A stretch of 27,664 bases of DNA from Ectocarpus siliculosus (GCA_000310025.1 FN648069.1:2501-30164); one strand, 5' to 3'. Numbered from the stretch's first letter, positions 1 to 10,534 are shown. A program made the numbers and translations. The notes: a model not told the origin generated them from the sequence alone.

Positions 1-799
1 CAACCTATGTAATACCCACTCATTGATCGTATTTTGTCACAAAACATGTTTCGTTACGTTTTTTGGTCACACACGTTTCTTTCATTGGGTCCCTTTCCAG
101 TCCGGTTATATTCTACGTTTAGGCATCCCTGACACTGCCATGCCTGAGAGAGACCCCCCCGGGTCAAACTACCCCTGGTAATACCCTGGTAGAGACCCCC
201 AGGTATGTATATACCCTACCTTGAAGAGACCCCCCAGAACCCCACCACGTACTAGGTAAATACCCTGCCTGTACGCGCGACCCTGGTGTGTACGCCCGAT
301 CGTTTTGACCAACGGCCCTATCCATTCTCTCCGGTCACTGTGGTTGCCGTGTGGTTGTACTATATATATATAAGTACCAAGCATAGTTGTGCGTGTCCGC
401 CCACATCAAGCCGCTGTGGCCGGAAGATCTACGTCCAAGAATGAATCCTTCGCCTGATGCCGAAGGCCTTCGCCACCTTGTCCATGACAATCAACCCGCG
501 TTCCGCAAGTCCGGGGCTGTCTTCAGAAATGTATCTACGCTTGTTTGATGCTGATGATGTGATGCTGATGCGATGCGATGTTTTCTTCACCGCTCCAAAC
601 TTTCCTCCGTTGACTTCGCCACCATCAGTGAAACGAGCCGACCATCAGTTAACCGAGCGATCTTTGGCGTCCACACTGCGTAGTCCTCACTGCGTAGAAA
701 ATGTTCCCACGACATCCTCGTCATGTCATCTCATATAGTGAGAAAAATCTGATTGCCACCGATAGACTTTACGGGCTGTTTCACGATAATATCTTAGAT

Positions 800-835
800 G
801 ATCGGATCGGCTATTTTGATCGGATCGGCTATTTT
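800..835. repeat. 18-bp exact tandem duplication
   Basis: GATCGGATCGGCTATTTT is present twice in direct succession (800-817 and 818-835). Confidence 0.9.
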
Positions 836-1237
836 GGTCTTCTTCACAGGCACGCGAAACCATTTCGCTGCTGAACATCCGAACATGCGAAGCCTGGAGG
901 AACAGGACGAACAGGGAACATGACCTTCTTGATTAACCCCCTCCTTGTTCGGCCGACTCCCGCAGCAAAACGTAGTCGGCGTGAACGGAACGGCGGAGCA
1001 GTACTAGTAGTTGTTGGTGGTGTGGTTGCTCTTGCTTGCACACCTAATCCGTTCCAATTCCCCATATCAACTGTCCGTACTTCATCTGTACGTACTAACG
1101 TAAATAATGTAACACCTGACGCGGGCGGTCGATTCCCGTGGTCGCAGGCTACCTGGCACCCTAAAAACGCCAGCAAGCCGACAGACGCCAACGACAGATA
1201 GGCTAGAACAATTCTCCAACCAACTTAACTACGCTAA

Positions 1238-1319
1238 CACAAACGGGATAACTGAAAGATGAACGATGGTGGCAAATTCACAAACGGGATAACTGAAAGA
1301 TGAACGATGGTGGCAAATT
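1238..1319. repeat. 41-bp exact tandem duplication
   Basis: The unit starting CACAAACGGGATAACTG occurs twice back to back (1238-1278 and 1279-1319) with no difference, so the duplication is recent or recently homogenised. Confidence 0.9.
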
Positions 1320-1403
1320 TTATCAACGTGGATGTCTCTGAAGATGGGAGCAAATTCATATTCTACCGAATTGTGAACGCCTCTACCCCCCCACGTTGCT
1401 CCC

Positions 1404-1584
1404 ATGATCGACACAGTTGTCACCGATGTGAGTTCTCGACAAAACCCAGCGGTCACGAAGCGTAGAGCATGGGGCATAACGACGAACGCACATACTGACA
1501 ATGACCACGGGGCTTGGACGGCAACCAAGATCAAATTGCCGTCAAAAGAAACAACGAAAACCAAGACCAAGAACGCTCGAAAAG
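1404..1584 (+). pseudogene. Left part of a reading frame interrupted by the retroelement
   Basis: An open plus-strand frame starts at the ATG at 1404 and is rich in Lys, Thr, Asn and Ser. It runs into the left end of the DIRS-like element at codon 60. If the element is removed so that one AAAG copy remains, the frame continues in phase at 10872 into the open frame that ends at 11120, giving about 143 codons of similar composition on both sides. I do not recognise the product. That the two halves were one gene is inferred from phase continuity and composition, and no domain supports it. Confidence 0.45.
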
Positions 1585-1883
1585 CGAGTATTTCAGATGG
1601 ATCCAACCTAAGGGGGGAGAAGTCTGAAATTGGTGTTTAATGGAGTTGATGAGAAGTGAGCATGTATTATTATGTGCCAAAGAGGATGTCTGCGTGCGTA
1701 CAGAAGAGGAGGCATGCGCACCGAGAGAAGGCAGCTGCTCGCAGGACATTCCGTTTGCGCCCGATTACGTTGAAGCATCATCAGTGCTGGAGCACAGCGA
1801 CTGCTAAACATACGAGTGGACAACACTGCCAGCTACTACCTGTTAAGACGTTCTGTGCCGGGGAGCTAGTGTTGTCGTCTTTG
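1581..1883 (+). repeat. Split direct repeat A1 (left terminus)
   Basis: It matches 10233-10534 over about 300 bp with a handful of substitutions and one 1-base indel near the end. It starts AAAGCGAGTATTTCAGA. An 8-bp inverted repeat (ATTTCAGA at 1590-1597, TCTGAAAT at 1623-1630) close to the outer end is a plausible recombinase recognition structure. Small reading frames on both strands inside it are treated as non-coding. Confidence 0.9.
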
Positions 1884-2002
1884 CCGGCGGGGCGAAGACC
1901 AAGAATCTGGGCGACGGAGTCGATACGCCGTTCTCGGAGAAGCGTCGACTACTGTGGTACGTGCGATGTGACGTTGCGTGTGGTTCCACAGTATAACAGA
2001 GG

Positions 2003-2062
2003 ACGATAGCTGTTAACAGACAGCGGTCAGTGAACGATAGCTGTTAACAGACAGCGGTCAGT
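2003..2062. repeat. 31-bp tandem duplication
   Basis: The unit ACGATAGCTGTTAACAGACA... starts at 2003 and again at 2034, inside the retroelement between A1 and the satellite array. Within 1884-2700 I see no gene, only this duplication and a looser one at 2479-2546 (GACGAGGC-CAA...GAGTGCAGGTCC twice). Confidence 0.85.
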
Positions 2063-2699
2063 GCACAGTGATACGTATCGTTATCCAGGAGGCACACGGG
2101 GGCATAGGCCAGACGGGCACAAATGCCATGTGAAGTCGGCGGGCGGGTGTGCGTATGATATGTCGACGTTCTTGGGGGTTTGCTCGAGCAGGGCGATGTC
2201 CAGCTGATGATGCTACTGCGGTGCGTACGCTGGTTGGTGTGCATGGAGCGGCGCAGTTTCAATCACAAGAATTACAAACCAAGTGTGCAACACGCGACAG
2301 AGGATATCATACGAGTAGGCCAGACACAACCGAACCCCTTTGCGTGCGAAGAAGGTGTCACAAAGACTGCTGGGAGCGGGCCAACTTGGTTGTTTTGCGG
2401 CTGTAATTTTTAATTTTCGGTACAGCAGTCTCGGAGACTGCTGTGGTGTGGTTGTGCTATCACAAATCACAATTACAAGACGAGGCGCAAGTTTGAGTGC
2501 AGGTCCTCGATCACACGACGAGGCACAAATATCTGAGTGCAGGTCCGTCGGCCCGAGGAAAGGTGGTGGGTATCCACACCAGCACCCAAGTGTTGCAGCA
2601 GCTTGTTATTCGTGTACACTTGATGGACCGTTGTTTTTTTTCCCACGAGGTTTTCCAGAAGTCAATGTGGACCGGATAAACAGGGGGGGGTGCGATGAT

Positions 2700-4080
2700 T
2701 GATATAAACCATGCTGGCTTGTCATCTGGCGATGAGTCGTGGTTATCAGGAGCCGAACGCAAGAGATGTAGCACGTATGTATGTCGCTGGTGCGATGGCG
2801 GGACGGACTGCGGCTGTCAGGACACATACTCTTGTACGGGCCGTTTTTTTACTCGCGAATGTAGGTCGTCGTGTATGGAAAAATCGGTGGCATGGCAGGC
2901 AGAAACATACAACGAATCGATATAGAGCGAGCTAGTACGCTGGTGCGTATGATGCCGGCTCACGGTTATTGAGTGTAGACCAGGGTGCGGGTCATCTGGA
3001 GATGAGCCGTGGTGGTCAGGAGCCGCACACAAGTGGCGTGGCGTGTAGGTCGCTGGTGCGGCTGGGATGCAGTATGCGGTCGTTATGATAGATACCCATA
3101 CTGAATGTTACTCATACCCATACTGAATGTTACTCGAACCGGTTTGCACGTACGACCATGGGTCGTTGGCACGGAATAATCGGTCGAGAGGCAGAAAGCC
3201 ACAACGCGATATATACAGCTGGTAATGGTACCACACTGTATATACCGCTGGTTACGCTAGAGCCTTCTGATGCGGGTCATCTGCAGATGAGCCGTGGTGG
3301 TCAGGAGCCGCACACAAGTGGCGTGGCGTGTAGGTCGCTGGTGCGGCTGGGATGCAGTATGCGGTCGTTATGATAGATACCCATACTGAATGTTACTCAT
3401 ACCCATACTGAATGTTACTCGAACCGGTTTGCACGTACGACCATGGGTCGTTGGCACGGAATAAGCGGTCGAGAGGCAGAAAGCCACAACGCGATATATA
3501 CAGCTGGTAATGGTACCACACTGTATATACCGCTGGTTACGCTAGAGCCTTCTGATGCGGGTCATCTGCAGATGAGCCGTGGTGGTCAGGAGCCGCACAC
3601 AAGTTGCGTGGCGTGTAGGTCGCTGGTGCGGCTGGGATACTGTATGCGGTCGTTATGATACATACGCATACTGAATGTTACTCGAACCGGTTTGCACGTA
3701 CGACCATGGGTCGTTGGCACGGAATAATCGGTAGAGAGAACAAAAGACAAAACGCGACATATACAGGTGGTGATGGTACTACAGTATGTATACCGCTGGT
3801 TGCGCTAGAGTCTTCTGATGCGGTTCATCTGGAGATGAGCCGTGGTGGTCAGGAGCCGCACACAAGTTGCGTGGCGTGTAGAGGTCGCTGGTGAGACTGG
3901 GATACTGTATGCGGTCGTTATGATACATACGCATACTGACTGTTACTCGAACCGGTTTGCACGTACGACCATGGGTCGTTGGCACGGAATAATCGGTCGA
4001 GAGGCACAAAGACACAACGCGATATATACAGGTGGTTATGGTGCCACACTACGTATACCGCTGGTTACGCTAGAGCCTTT
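2700..4080. repeat. Satellite array of about 285-bp units
   Basis: The landmark TGCGGGTCAT starts at 2986, 3271 and 3556, a period of exactly 285 bp. It recurs in variant form at 3819, 263 bp later, because one of two 22-bp sub-repeats is missing. The last unit ends at about 4080. An older, clearly diverged unit is recognisable at about 2715-2950. Because 285 is a multiple of three, each unit shows the same 71-codon frame beginning MGRWHGI, but this closes in every unit and looks incidental. The array lies in the retroelement's 5' untranslated part. Confidence 0.88.
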
Positions 4081-4252
4081 TGGAAACCACCGAACGAGCA
4101 AATTATTGCATGACGGTGTGTGTAGCTTCTATATCGCTCTCCCGTGGCGCACTAATGTGATGGCTTTGGTGCTGGCGCTGGTACGGGGAGCCAGAGCCGA
4201 AACACAGAAGGCTTGCATACGGGGAATGCGCGAAAAAGCATAGGCTTCCCAT

Positions 4253-4276
4253 CCGGTGGTGCGTGGTTCCCACCGG
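4253..4276. other. Short inverted repeat upstream of gag
   Basis: CCGGTGG (4253-4259) and CCACCGG (4270-4276) can form a 7-bp stem with a 10-base loop in the gag leader. The role is unknown. The rest of 4081-4584 holds only frames without recognisable features. Confidence 0.4.
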
Positions 4277-5157
4277 TGTGGGGATTGGGGGTTGCACCCT
4301 AGCGGAGTTAGTGGTGCGTGTTGGCGGTTTAAGTGGCATTCACTCATGCTGTACTGGTGTCATGGCGCTGCGTATCACTTGGTGTAAAATGCTTCGGGGG
4401 TTGCGAGATCCGCCTGCGCTGGTTGAAACACGGGCGACGAGACGACTACGCTGCGTGCCGGGTGGCAGGTGCATTCCGTGCCGTGTTGTCGTTCTTACGT
4501 TCCCGATATATATTTGTCCCCTTTGTTCCTTGCGATCAGGAGATTGATCGGTGCATCGGAGGCAAGTCGGCCGGGGGCGGAGATATGAGCGGGGACGAGA
4601 ACTCCTCCGACGAGTCTATGGTCGGCCGCGACGAGTATGAGGCGGAGCGGCAGGACCGCGCTAATGAGCGGGCCGTCATCAGCGCCTCGGTGAAGGACCT
4701 GAAGGCCGATATGACAGCGAGGTTCGCGGAGGTGCTGGCAGCCGCGCGTGATCGGGGCGGCGGGGCCGCCGCGGGTGGCGCTGCCGGAGTTGCACCAGCG
4801 CCCATGTATGGGGGCGCGCGTGCAGCTGCCGGGGTGGCGCCGGCGCCCATGTATGGGGGCGCGAGTGCGACTGGTTGCTCGGCCGGTTACGGGTTCCACC
4901 GCGTGGAGTCGAGTCCCGGGTTGCTGCAGGGCGCTGGTCGGTATGGCAGTGGGGGCGGCTTAGGCTTCACTACCGCGATTTCGTCCCCGTTTGGAGCGGG
5001 AGGCCTTAACCCCCTTACCACGCACAGAAAATTCGGCGGTCTTGCGAAATTTCTGAAATGTAAGAAAAAGAGCGAACGACGCCTGCTGATTGGATGGTGC
5101 AGACAGTTCCATCCCTGGGTGCAAGTGCAAAGCTACCTTCCCACTTGAGCCGTCTCT

Positions 5158-5215
5158 TGTCTGTAATCCCTATCAATTGTCCCCTCGAGGGGACAATTGA
5201 TAGGGATTACAGACA
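5158..5215. repeat. 58-bp perfect palindrome
   Basis: Two 29-base arms (TGTCTGTAATCCCTATCAAT... and its reverse complement) meet without spacer at 5186/5187 in the word CCCCTCGAGGGG. Pairing ends at both outer bases. It lies inside the TTAA element and could extrude as a cruciform or fold as a hairpin. Confidence 0.95.
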
Positions 5216-5595
5216 GCAACTGGCGGGAGCGTGGTAAACGGGGCACGAAAAGGAGGTTTTCAAGATATTTCTCTAGAGGGAAAGCGAGACCTTCTAACTC
5301 AAGCCCTAGGTTGCTTGGTGCCTCCTATCAGCGGTGGTCTAGGTACTTCTTCCGCGCTTGCCCCTAGTAGCGCTTTCCACCCAAGGGTAAACAGACGCGG
5401 CGCAACTTCGCTGTTGAACCGGCGGCGTAATCGCCCCGCGATTCGACCTGTTCATTACCCTCATACTCCTCCACTCTACAAAGCATCCATACTAGACTAG
5501 AGTCGTCCCTGTGTACCCTGGCACCCCCCTGGTCGAGTAGTGCAAAGGAGAAGACAATCTGCCCATCTTGGCGAGGTAAAGCAGGTGAAAAAGAT

Positions 5596-5614
5596 GGGGA
5601 CAAAAAGTGTCCCC
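5596..5614. other. Subterminal hairpin of the TTAA element
   Basis: GGGGACA (5596-5602) and TGTCCCC (5608-5614) flank five bases, 25 bp from the right end of the insertion. The repeated GGGGACA word is a candidate transposase-binding motif. Confidence 0.5.
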
Positions 5615-6958
5615 AAAAGGCGATCCAGCCCTAAAGGGGTTAACATGGACTCCGGTGGATACGGGATGGGAACGGGGGTGTCGCATGCCCAGCGGCGGAT
5701 GGAAAAGGTGATCTCGGACCAGCGGGTGAACGCTTGGAGCTCGGCGAACAGTCGCATGTGGTGGGTGGTGATGGGATGTTTCCGCCGAAGCTCGAGAAGC
5801 CGAGCCTGCAAGGGTTAATGCATGATAGTATTGCGGTCACGGACGAGGTAGCCGACATGCTCTTGAATTTCCGTGGCTTTGACCCCGCTGCCTTCACACC
5901 CCGGGGGGCGGTTGGCGACCGTATCCCCATCTCAACGCATTTGGCCCTCATGGCGGGGGCTTTTATCACCATCGCCCGCTGGGGGATCGCCGACGAACCG
6001 AGGTTGGAGGCGGCATCGCAAGCGCGGGTGGATCGTGTCGAAGCCTCGTTCCAGGCGGCCATCGCCGACGTGGAGCGGCACGCTCGGGAGAATTACGCGG
6101 CCATCCAAGCGCAGCACAACCGAAACACCTTCTTGACGTTCCTCGTCAAAGACATGGAAGTGTACACGTGCGACGTGCAGATGTTCGCGAACGAGATGCA
6201 GCGGCGCTTCGTTCTCCCTCCGCCGTCGGACGCTCTCTCGCCCCCCCCCCTCCCGGCTTTCCCAAACATCGCGGCATATCTCCGGTCGGGAGGGCTGATC
6301 AATTCTGCTGTGCAAGGCACGTCCGGCCGTTCGTCGGCCGCCGCAGCGGGTGCCGGGGGACGGACAGCGAGGCCAAGGAGCAGGGGGTGTGCTACAAGTT
6401 CCAGAAAGACGGTAAATGTGGGTGGGGGAAGAAGTGCACGTTCGCGCATGTGGCGCCACGGAAGGCCGGCGGAAAGGGAGGAAAAGTTGGGGGCGCGACT
6501 GGCGGCGGTGCCGAGGATGGCGACTCGAAAGGTAGCCCCTCCACCGCCACCGACACCAAAGCCTCTGCCGCCGCCGTCCCAGCGAAGCGGGCCAAGGTGG
6601 GAACGGCCTGGACGAAGACTCGCATCAGTGCGAAGGGCGGTGCCGGCGGCGGCGCGAAGGACGATGATGAAGAGTAGGGGCGCGGGCCCTGCCCCCCGGG
6701 GGGGGGAGGGCCGTCTTTCGATGTGGTGGGGGGCGTGGTCTCGGGCCCGAGCACGCACCTCCTGCGACCAGGGGCGGCTACTGCGTTGACCCGACGTGGG
6801 GTTGGTACTTTAGATGGCAATGAAGTTAGGCGTATTGTTTCCATGGTACATGCTATGTCTCAGACCGTCGCGAACGGCACACCACGTGCAACCGTACTTG
6901 CTCAGATCGCGGTGAAGTTTTTCGGCTTTTTTCTCGGCATGGGGGAAGCTTTGAATGC

Positions 6959-8983
6959 ATGCAAGCCATCGAAAACGGCATCGGGGTGCCGCGGGTACGG
7001 CCTGAATTTATTCGGTTTTGGTTTGGACGCTTGAAGGGTTTTCCTCACACAGAGACTGTCGCTGCTATTGTTGAACGGGGCGCCGTAGTGCTCGTGTGTG
7101 GGTCTGCCGAAATCGCAGCAGCGCTATCGTATGGTAACCACCGTAGTGTAGCCCCACATTCTGACACTATTATCGGGAAAGTGTTTGATGACGTGCGGTT
7201 CGGGCGGGCGTTCGTGTTTCCAAAGAAAGAGGCAGAATCGATCCCGGGGTTGCGGCTGTCGCCGCTAGGTGTGGTCGTGTCGCCTGAGTAAAATCGGATT
7301 ATCCATGACTTGACGTTTGAATGCTCAACCGTGTCGCGTAGTTTCAATGCCGACACGGATTCGGAGGCGGCGCCGAAGGTCGAGTTAGGTCACGTGTTGC
7401 GGGATATTGTGTGGCGCATTTTATGGTTGCGGAGGACGTACGGACCATCGGCCCGGATTGTGTTGAGCAAAATTGACGTTACGGACGCGTTTCGACAGGT
7501 TGCGGTTCAATGGTCGGGAGCTCCCGTGTTTGGTTACTCAATTGGAGACTTTGTCGTGGTAGATCGGCGCTTGGTGTTTGGGTGGCGCAATTCGCCTGGC
7601 AATTTTTGTGTCATGACCGCCGCGTTGGAGCACTCTCACAAACACACGTCTTTGGATACTGCAGTTGTCACGGCGCTTGGCCGGACGGCTACGAACTATG
7701 TTGAGGTTCCGGTACCTCGCGAACGAGAGACGCCACCCCCATTCCCCCCTGGGTGTCGCATTCCCCCCCGTTCGGGGGGCGGTCGTTCCGACTCATTTTT
7801 CGTGCGGTACTATGTAGACGATGGCATTCTTGTGGAAGTGATGTGGAGCCCGACTGGGGCCCGGTGTAAAGTAGCTTCCGCGTCGTGTGCATCGGACCAT
7901 TTCCGGGTGTTTGGGGCGCGCGGGTCAGGGGATCCCCGCTTGTTGTCTCCGCGTAAACTTTCCTCGTGGCAAACCAGGTTGTGTGTGCTAGGGTCGGACA
8001 TTGATACGGTGGCTATGACCATTTCGGTTCCCACAGACAAGCTGGAACGTCTGCGGGCGACAATCCGCGAGCGGCCCCCCACACGCTGCTTTGCTTCTGA
8101 GTCCGAGTTGCGGGGGGTGATTGGTTCGTTGTTGCATATCTGTGAGGTCGTGCGGCCTGGTAAATATTTTGTTCGCCGCATGCTCAACCAGTTGGGGCTA
8201 CCGCCGGTGCAATTGACCGCCCGGGGGGTGGCACGGAAACGGATCGGTCCCGAGTTTCATGCCGACATGCGGTTTTGGCGTCTGATGGTCGAAGGGGGCC
8301 TGGGATCGCCGTCGCGAGTGTTAACAGCCCCACTTGTATGTTTTTTCAATTAACCATATTCGTGTCTTTTGTGGTCGGACGCATCTGGAGAAGCGATGGG
8401 AGGGTATTTCTGGCATGCCGAATTCCGTTCTGGAGTGTGGTGGCGTTTTGATTTTAGTCAAGAAGTACGGGAGAGGTTTCGCCAGCAGGCCGAGGGGCGC
8501 GACGATCTGAGCATCAACATGCTCGAACTCCTCGCGATGGTAGTTGGCGCCTGGGTGTTTATTGTACAATCGGACATGAGGCCAGAGTACGCCCGCAATA
8601 GCATCCGTATGATGGGAGACAACTCTTCGAGTGTGGCGTGGGTGAGTAAGTGTCGGGGGGGAAGCGAGCCCCGATCGGGGGCACTCATGCGTATGCTGGG
8701 ATGTTTGGAGATGGGCAGCGGATGGTGTTTTGAGGCGGCTCATGTTCGGGGGGTCGATAACACGATTGCAGATGGTATTTCACGATGGGAGCCGGCGACC
8801 ATTGACGCTCGTCTTCGCCTGTCCCGTCCCAATGTCGCCTGGCGCCAACAGGTCTTGAGCCCGGAGGTCGCCGATCTTTGTACCGGCGTCTTAGCGGCGA
8901 GTACGTCCGCGAGTCAGTTGCGCAGTCGTCTCGAAGAACTTACCTGTCGGGTTGGCGGGCTTGGTGTGCTTTTCGCCGCATGA
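6959..8983 (+). pseudogene. pol: Reverse transcriptase - RNase H of DIRS-like element
   Basis: This frame should copy the element's RNA and remove the template strand. One frame runs from the ATG at 6959 to the TGA at 8981-8983 and has two internal stops: TAA at 7289-7291, just before NRIIHDLTF, and TAA at 8351-8353, between RT and RNase H. RT motifs occur in order: GLRLSPLGVVVSP, RIIHDLTF, motif A KIDVTDAFRQVAV, motif B FGWRNSPGNF and motif C YYVDDG. The segment between B and C is proline-rich and C-run-rich. RNase H follows with WSDASGEAMGGYF, NMLELLA, MMGDNSS and HVRGVDNTIADGISR. A protein-like frame at 6723-7034 joins near the G5 run 6941-6945 and may be the true N-terminus. Its 3' end overlaps the recombinase frame, as is common in the group. 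Confidence 0.88.
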
Positions 8984-9966
8984 TTGGCGAGTCGGAGTAC
9001 CTCTCGGGGGATGTGGATGGTGCTGGGCTGGAACAAGCACTTTTGGAGTTTGTGGCGTGGTGTTGTGCAGATAAGGGTAACAATGCACCGACCATATCCG
9101 GCAAGCTCGCCGCGGTATAGTACTTTCATCGAGTTGACAAGCAGCTTGAGTTGCCTACCAGTGCGCCTCTTATCAAACGGAGTTTGTTGGGTGTCGCACG
9201 TGTTCACGTTCGAGCGGGTACGAAGAGTCGGAGTCGTGTTCCCGTCTCGTGGGAGACGTTGTTGGAAGGACAGCAGTTGACGGCGTCGTGGGTTACAGGT
9301 GGTCGCGTGTTGTGGCTGTGTTTGGCGTTGTCGTACTTCCTGGTGGCGCGTTCAGATGAGGTTTTTGCCACACTGTCGGGACAATGCCACCAGATGCATT
9401 GTTTGCGGCGTAGCGACGTCGAATTCTTTGATGGGGAGTACGTGCTAGCCCCGTTGCACTGGCACAAGGCCACAGGAGTTCGGGTTCGGTTTCGCGGCCA
9501 CAAGGGGGATCAGTCGGAGACGGGGGCGTGGGTTACACGGGTGCGCGATGCAGCACGAGGCGCGAGTTCTCAGAGTGGAGCCGGTGGCGGTGCCGTGGCG
9601 GTGTTGGTGGAATTGATGACGTGCCATCTCGCTTTACCTGAGGACGCCCCTCTGTGCTCGTTTCGCTGTAGAAGGAGCAATACGGTTAAAGTGTGGGGAT
9701 ATTCCAAAGCTCTTAGCGCCCTTCGCTAGATTGTGGAGAAGGCAGGTGGCGACCCGAGGCAGGTTGGCTTGCATTCGTTGAGAATCGGGGCCGCCACCAC
9801 GTTGGCAGCAGGAGGAGACGTACCGGACAGAATTATACAGAGAGAGGGTAGATGGAAGGAAGGTTCGGGTACGTTTAAAATATATACTAGGAATAATATG
9901 GTGGACGTAGACATGGTATCCCGTAAACTAGCGAAGGGGAAGAAGACGGAGCAGAAGAAGGGTTAG
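8878..9966 (+). pseudogene. Tyrosine recombinase of DIRS-like element
   Basis: This is the predicted integration enzyme, replacing the DDE integrase of LTR elements. One frame runs from about 8878, overlapping the RNase H frame, to the TAG at 9964-9966. It is interrupted only by TAG at 9118-9120 and TAG at 9727-9729. The N-terminal core-binding part (SSRRTYLSGWRAWCAF) is followed by the catalytic domain. The first arginine lies in LVARSDEVFATL, a probable catalytic lysine in RGHKGDQ, the H-x-x-R box in HSLRIGAATTLA, a GRW motif in place of the second histidine, and the nucleophile in FKIYTR. The tail is basic. Both stops sit where an ordinary coding residue would be expected, so this is a near-complete but dead copy unless stops are read through. 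No intact in-frame start is obvious. Confidence 0.87.
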
Positions 9967-10028
9967 CATACACGAAGGTACAGGCAAGGGGACAGAATGC
10001 CATCCCACTAAACGTCGATGTTGGTGGA

Positions 10029-10204
10029 TGTCAATGGTATGGAGTACCATTGGGGGTCTCGATGTACTGAGACGGCATTTTGTTAGGGCCTGCCAGTTGA
10101 CATGGAAGGGGAACTTGGACTCTGGAGGAGAGAGGGAAGCGACCGGTGTCGTCCCCTCGTTATTGGCCAGAGAGTTACCTTCCAGACTTCGTGGAAAATA
10201 ATAA
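10029..10204 (+). repeat. Split direct repeat B1
   Basis: It matches 10700-10864 nearly exactly. B1 has about 10 extra bases (GGAGAGAGGG type) after position 10122. The repeat opens with a hairpin-forming inverted repeat (CAATGGTA at 10032-10039, TACCATTG at 10045-10052) followed at once by GTCTC...GAGAC. It lies 63 bp downstream of the recombinase stop codon. Confidence 0.9.
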
Positions 10205-10232
10205 TAAAAATGACACTTCGGGAAAATACAAT

Positions 10233-10534
10233 AAAGCGAGTATTTCAGATGGATCCAACCTAAGGGGGGACGAGTCTGAAATTGGTGTTTAATGGAGTTG
10301 ATGAGAAGTGAGCATGTATTATTATGTGCCAAAGAGGATGTCTGCGTGCGTATAGAAGAGGAGGCATGCGCACCGAGAGAAGGCAGCTGCTCGCAGGACA
10401 TTCCGTTTGCGCCCGATCACGTTGAAGCATCATCAGTGCTGGAGCACAGGGACTGCTAAACGTACGAGTGGACAACACTGCCAGCTACTACCTGTTAAGA
10501 CGTTCTGTGCCGGGGAGCAGTGTTGTCGCCTTTC
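10233..10534 (+). repeat. Split direct repeat A2
   Basis: This is the second copy of the left terminal repeat, placed just after B1. The B1/A2 junction reads ...ACAATAAAG-CGAG..., the sequence expected if the end of B2 and the start of A1 had been joined in a circle. The internal inverted repeat ATTTCAGA/TCTGAAAT is kept (10242-10249, 10275-10282). Confidence 0.9.

Larger units (their letters stand above)
1..1580. other. Left flank, no recognisable gene
   Basis: No protein family is recognisable here. The stretch holds short direct repeats instead. Positions 175-275 carry three loose copies of a motif built on AGAGACCCCC followed by AATACCCT. Positions 800-835 are two exact 18-bp copies. Positions 1238-1319 are two exact 41-bp copies. 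An AT dinucleotide run lies at 361-372. Short reading frames exist on both strands but overlap each other and have no visible domain. The last part (1404-1580) belongs to a frame described separately. Confidence 0.6.
5006..5643. mobile_element. TTAA-flanked MITE (piggyBac-like), 630 bp
   Basis: The insert lies between TTAA at 5006-5009 and TTAA at 5640-5643. Its ends are CCCCCTTA on the left and, read inward on the opposite strand, CCCCTTTA on the right, the C-rich terminus and TTAA target duplication typical of piggyBac-superfamily elements. It has no coding capacity. Removing the insert plus one TTAA reconnects the gag frame exactly. Internal features are a 58-bp palindrome (5158-5215) and a subterminal hairpin GGGGACA/TGTCCCC (5596-5614); the same GGGGACA word lies at the palindrome centre. 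Terminal matches are short, so the superfamily assignment is inference. Confidence 0.75.
4585..6677 (+). pseudogene. gag: Gag-like protein with CCCH zinc finger, disrupted
   Basis: This is the probable nucleocapsid/structural gene of the DIRS-like element, by its position before RT and by its finger. The ATG at 4585 opens an acidic, charged, coiled-coil-like N-terminus (MSGDENSSDES), then a Gly/Ala-rich part with a 15-residue repeat containing GVAPAPMYGGA twice. The frame is split at 5010-5643 by a TTAA-flanked insertion. It resumes at 5644 in exact phase if that insert and one TTAA are removed. A second break near 5730-5750 moves to another frame, which carries the main helical region (5775-6355, with LMHDSIAVTDEVADMLL). 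A third break at the G5 run 6355-6359 leads to the C-terminal frame. There a CCCH finger (C-x8-C-x5-C-x3-H, 6390-6449) is followed by a basic Gly/Ala/Lys tail ending DDDEE at 6677. Not translatable as it stands. Confidence 0.72.

Noticed and set aside
1229-1606. Minus-strand 125-codon frame with hydrophobic N-terminus
   Set aside because: Its start codon lies in the inserted repeat A1, so it is an accidental frame across the insertion boundary.
1608-2009. Frames inside A1 (plus 1656-2009, minus 1608-1826)
   Set aside because: They lie in the terminal repeat, overlap on opposite strands and lack any domain. The equivalent A2 frames end differently.
3158-3894. 71-79 codon frames in the satellite units
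   Set aside because: They recur because the period is a multiple of three. Each ends within its unit and has no recognisable domain.
2940-4080. CRISPR array
   Set aside because: The units are about 285 bp direct tandem repeats without short repeat-spacer structure, in a eukaryotic context.
7289-9729. Reassigned stop codons (TAA/TAG read as glutamine) in the DIRS element
   Set aside because: All four in-frame stops in RT-RNase H and recombinase are TAA or TAG. But the neighbouring elements are broken by TGA and by a TAG at a tryptophan position, and gag has frameshifts. Ordinary decay explains all of this.
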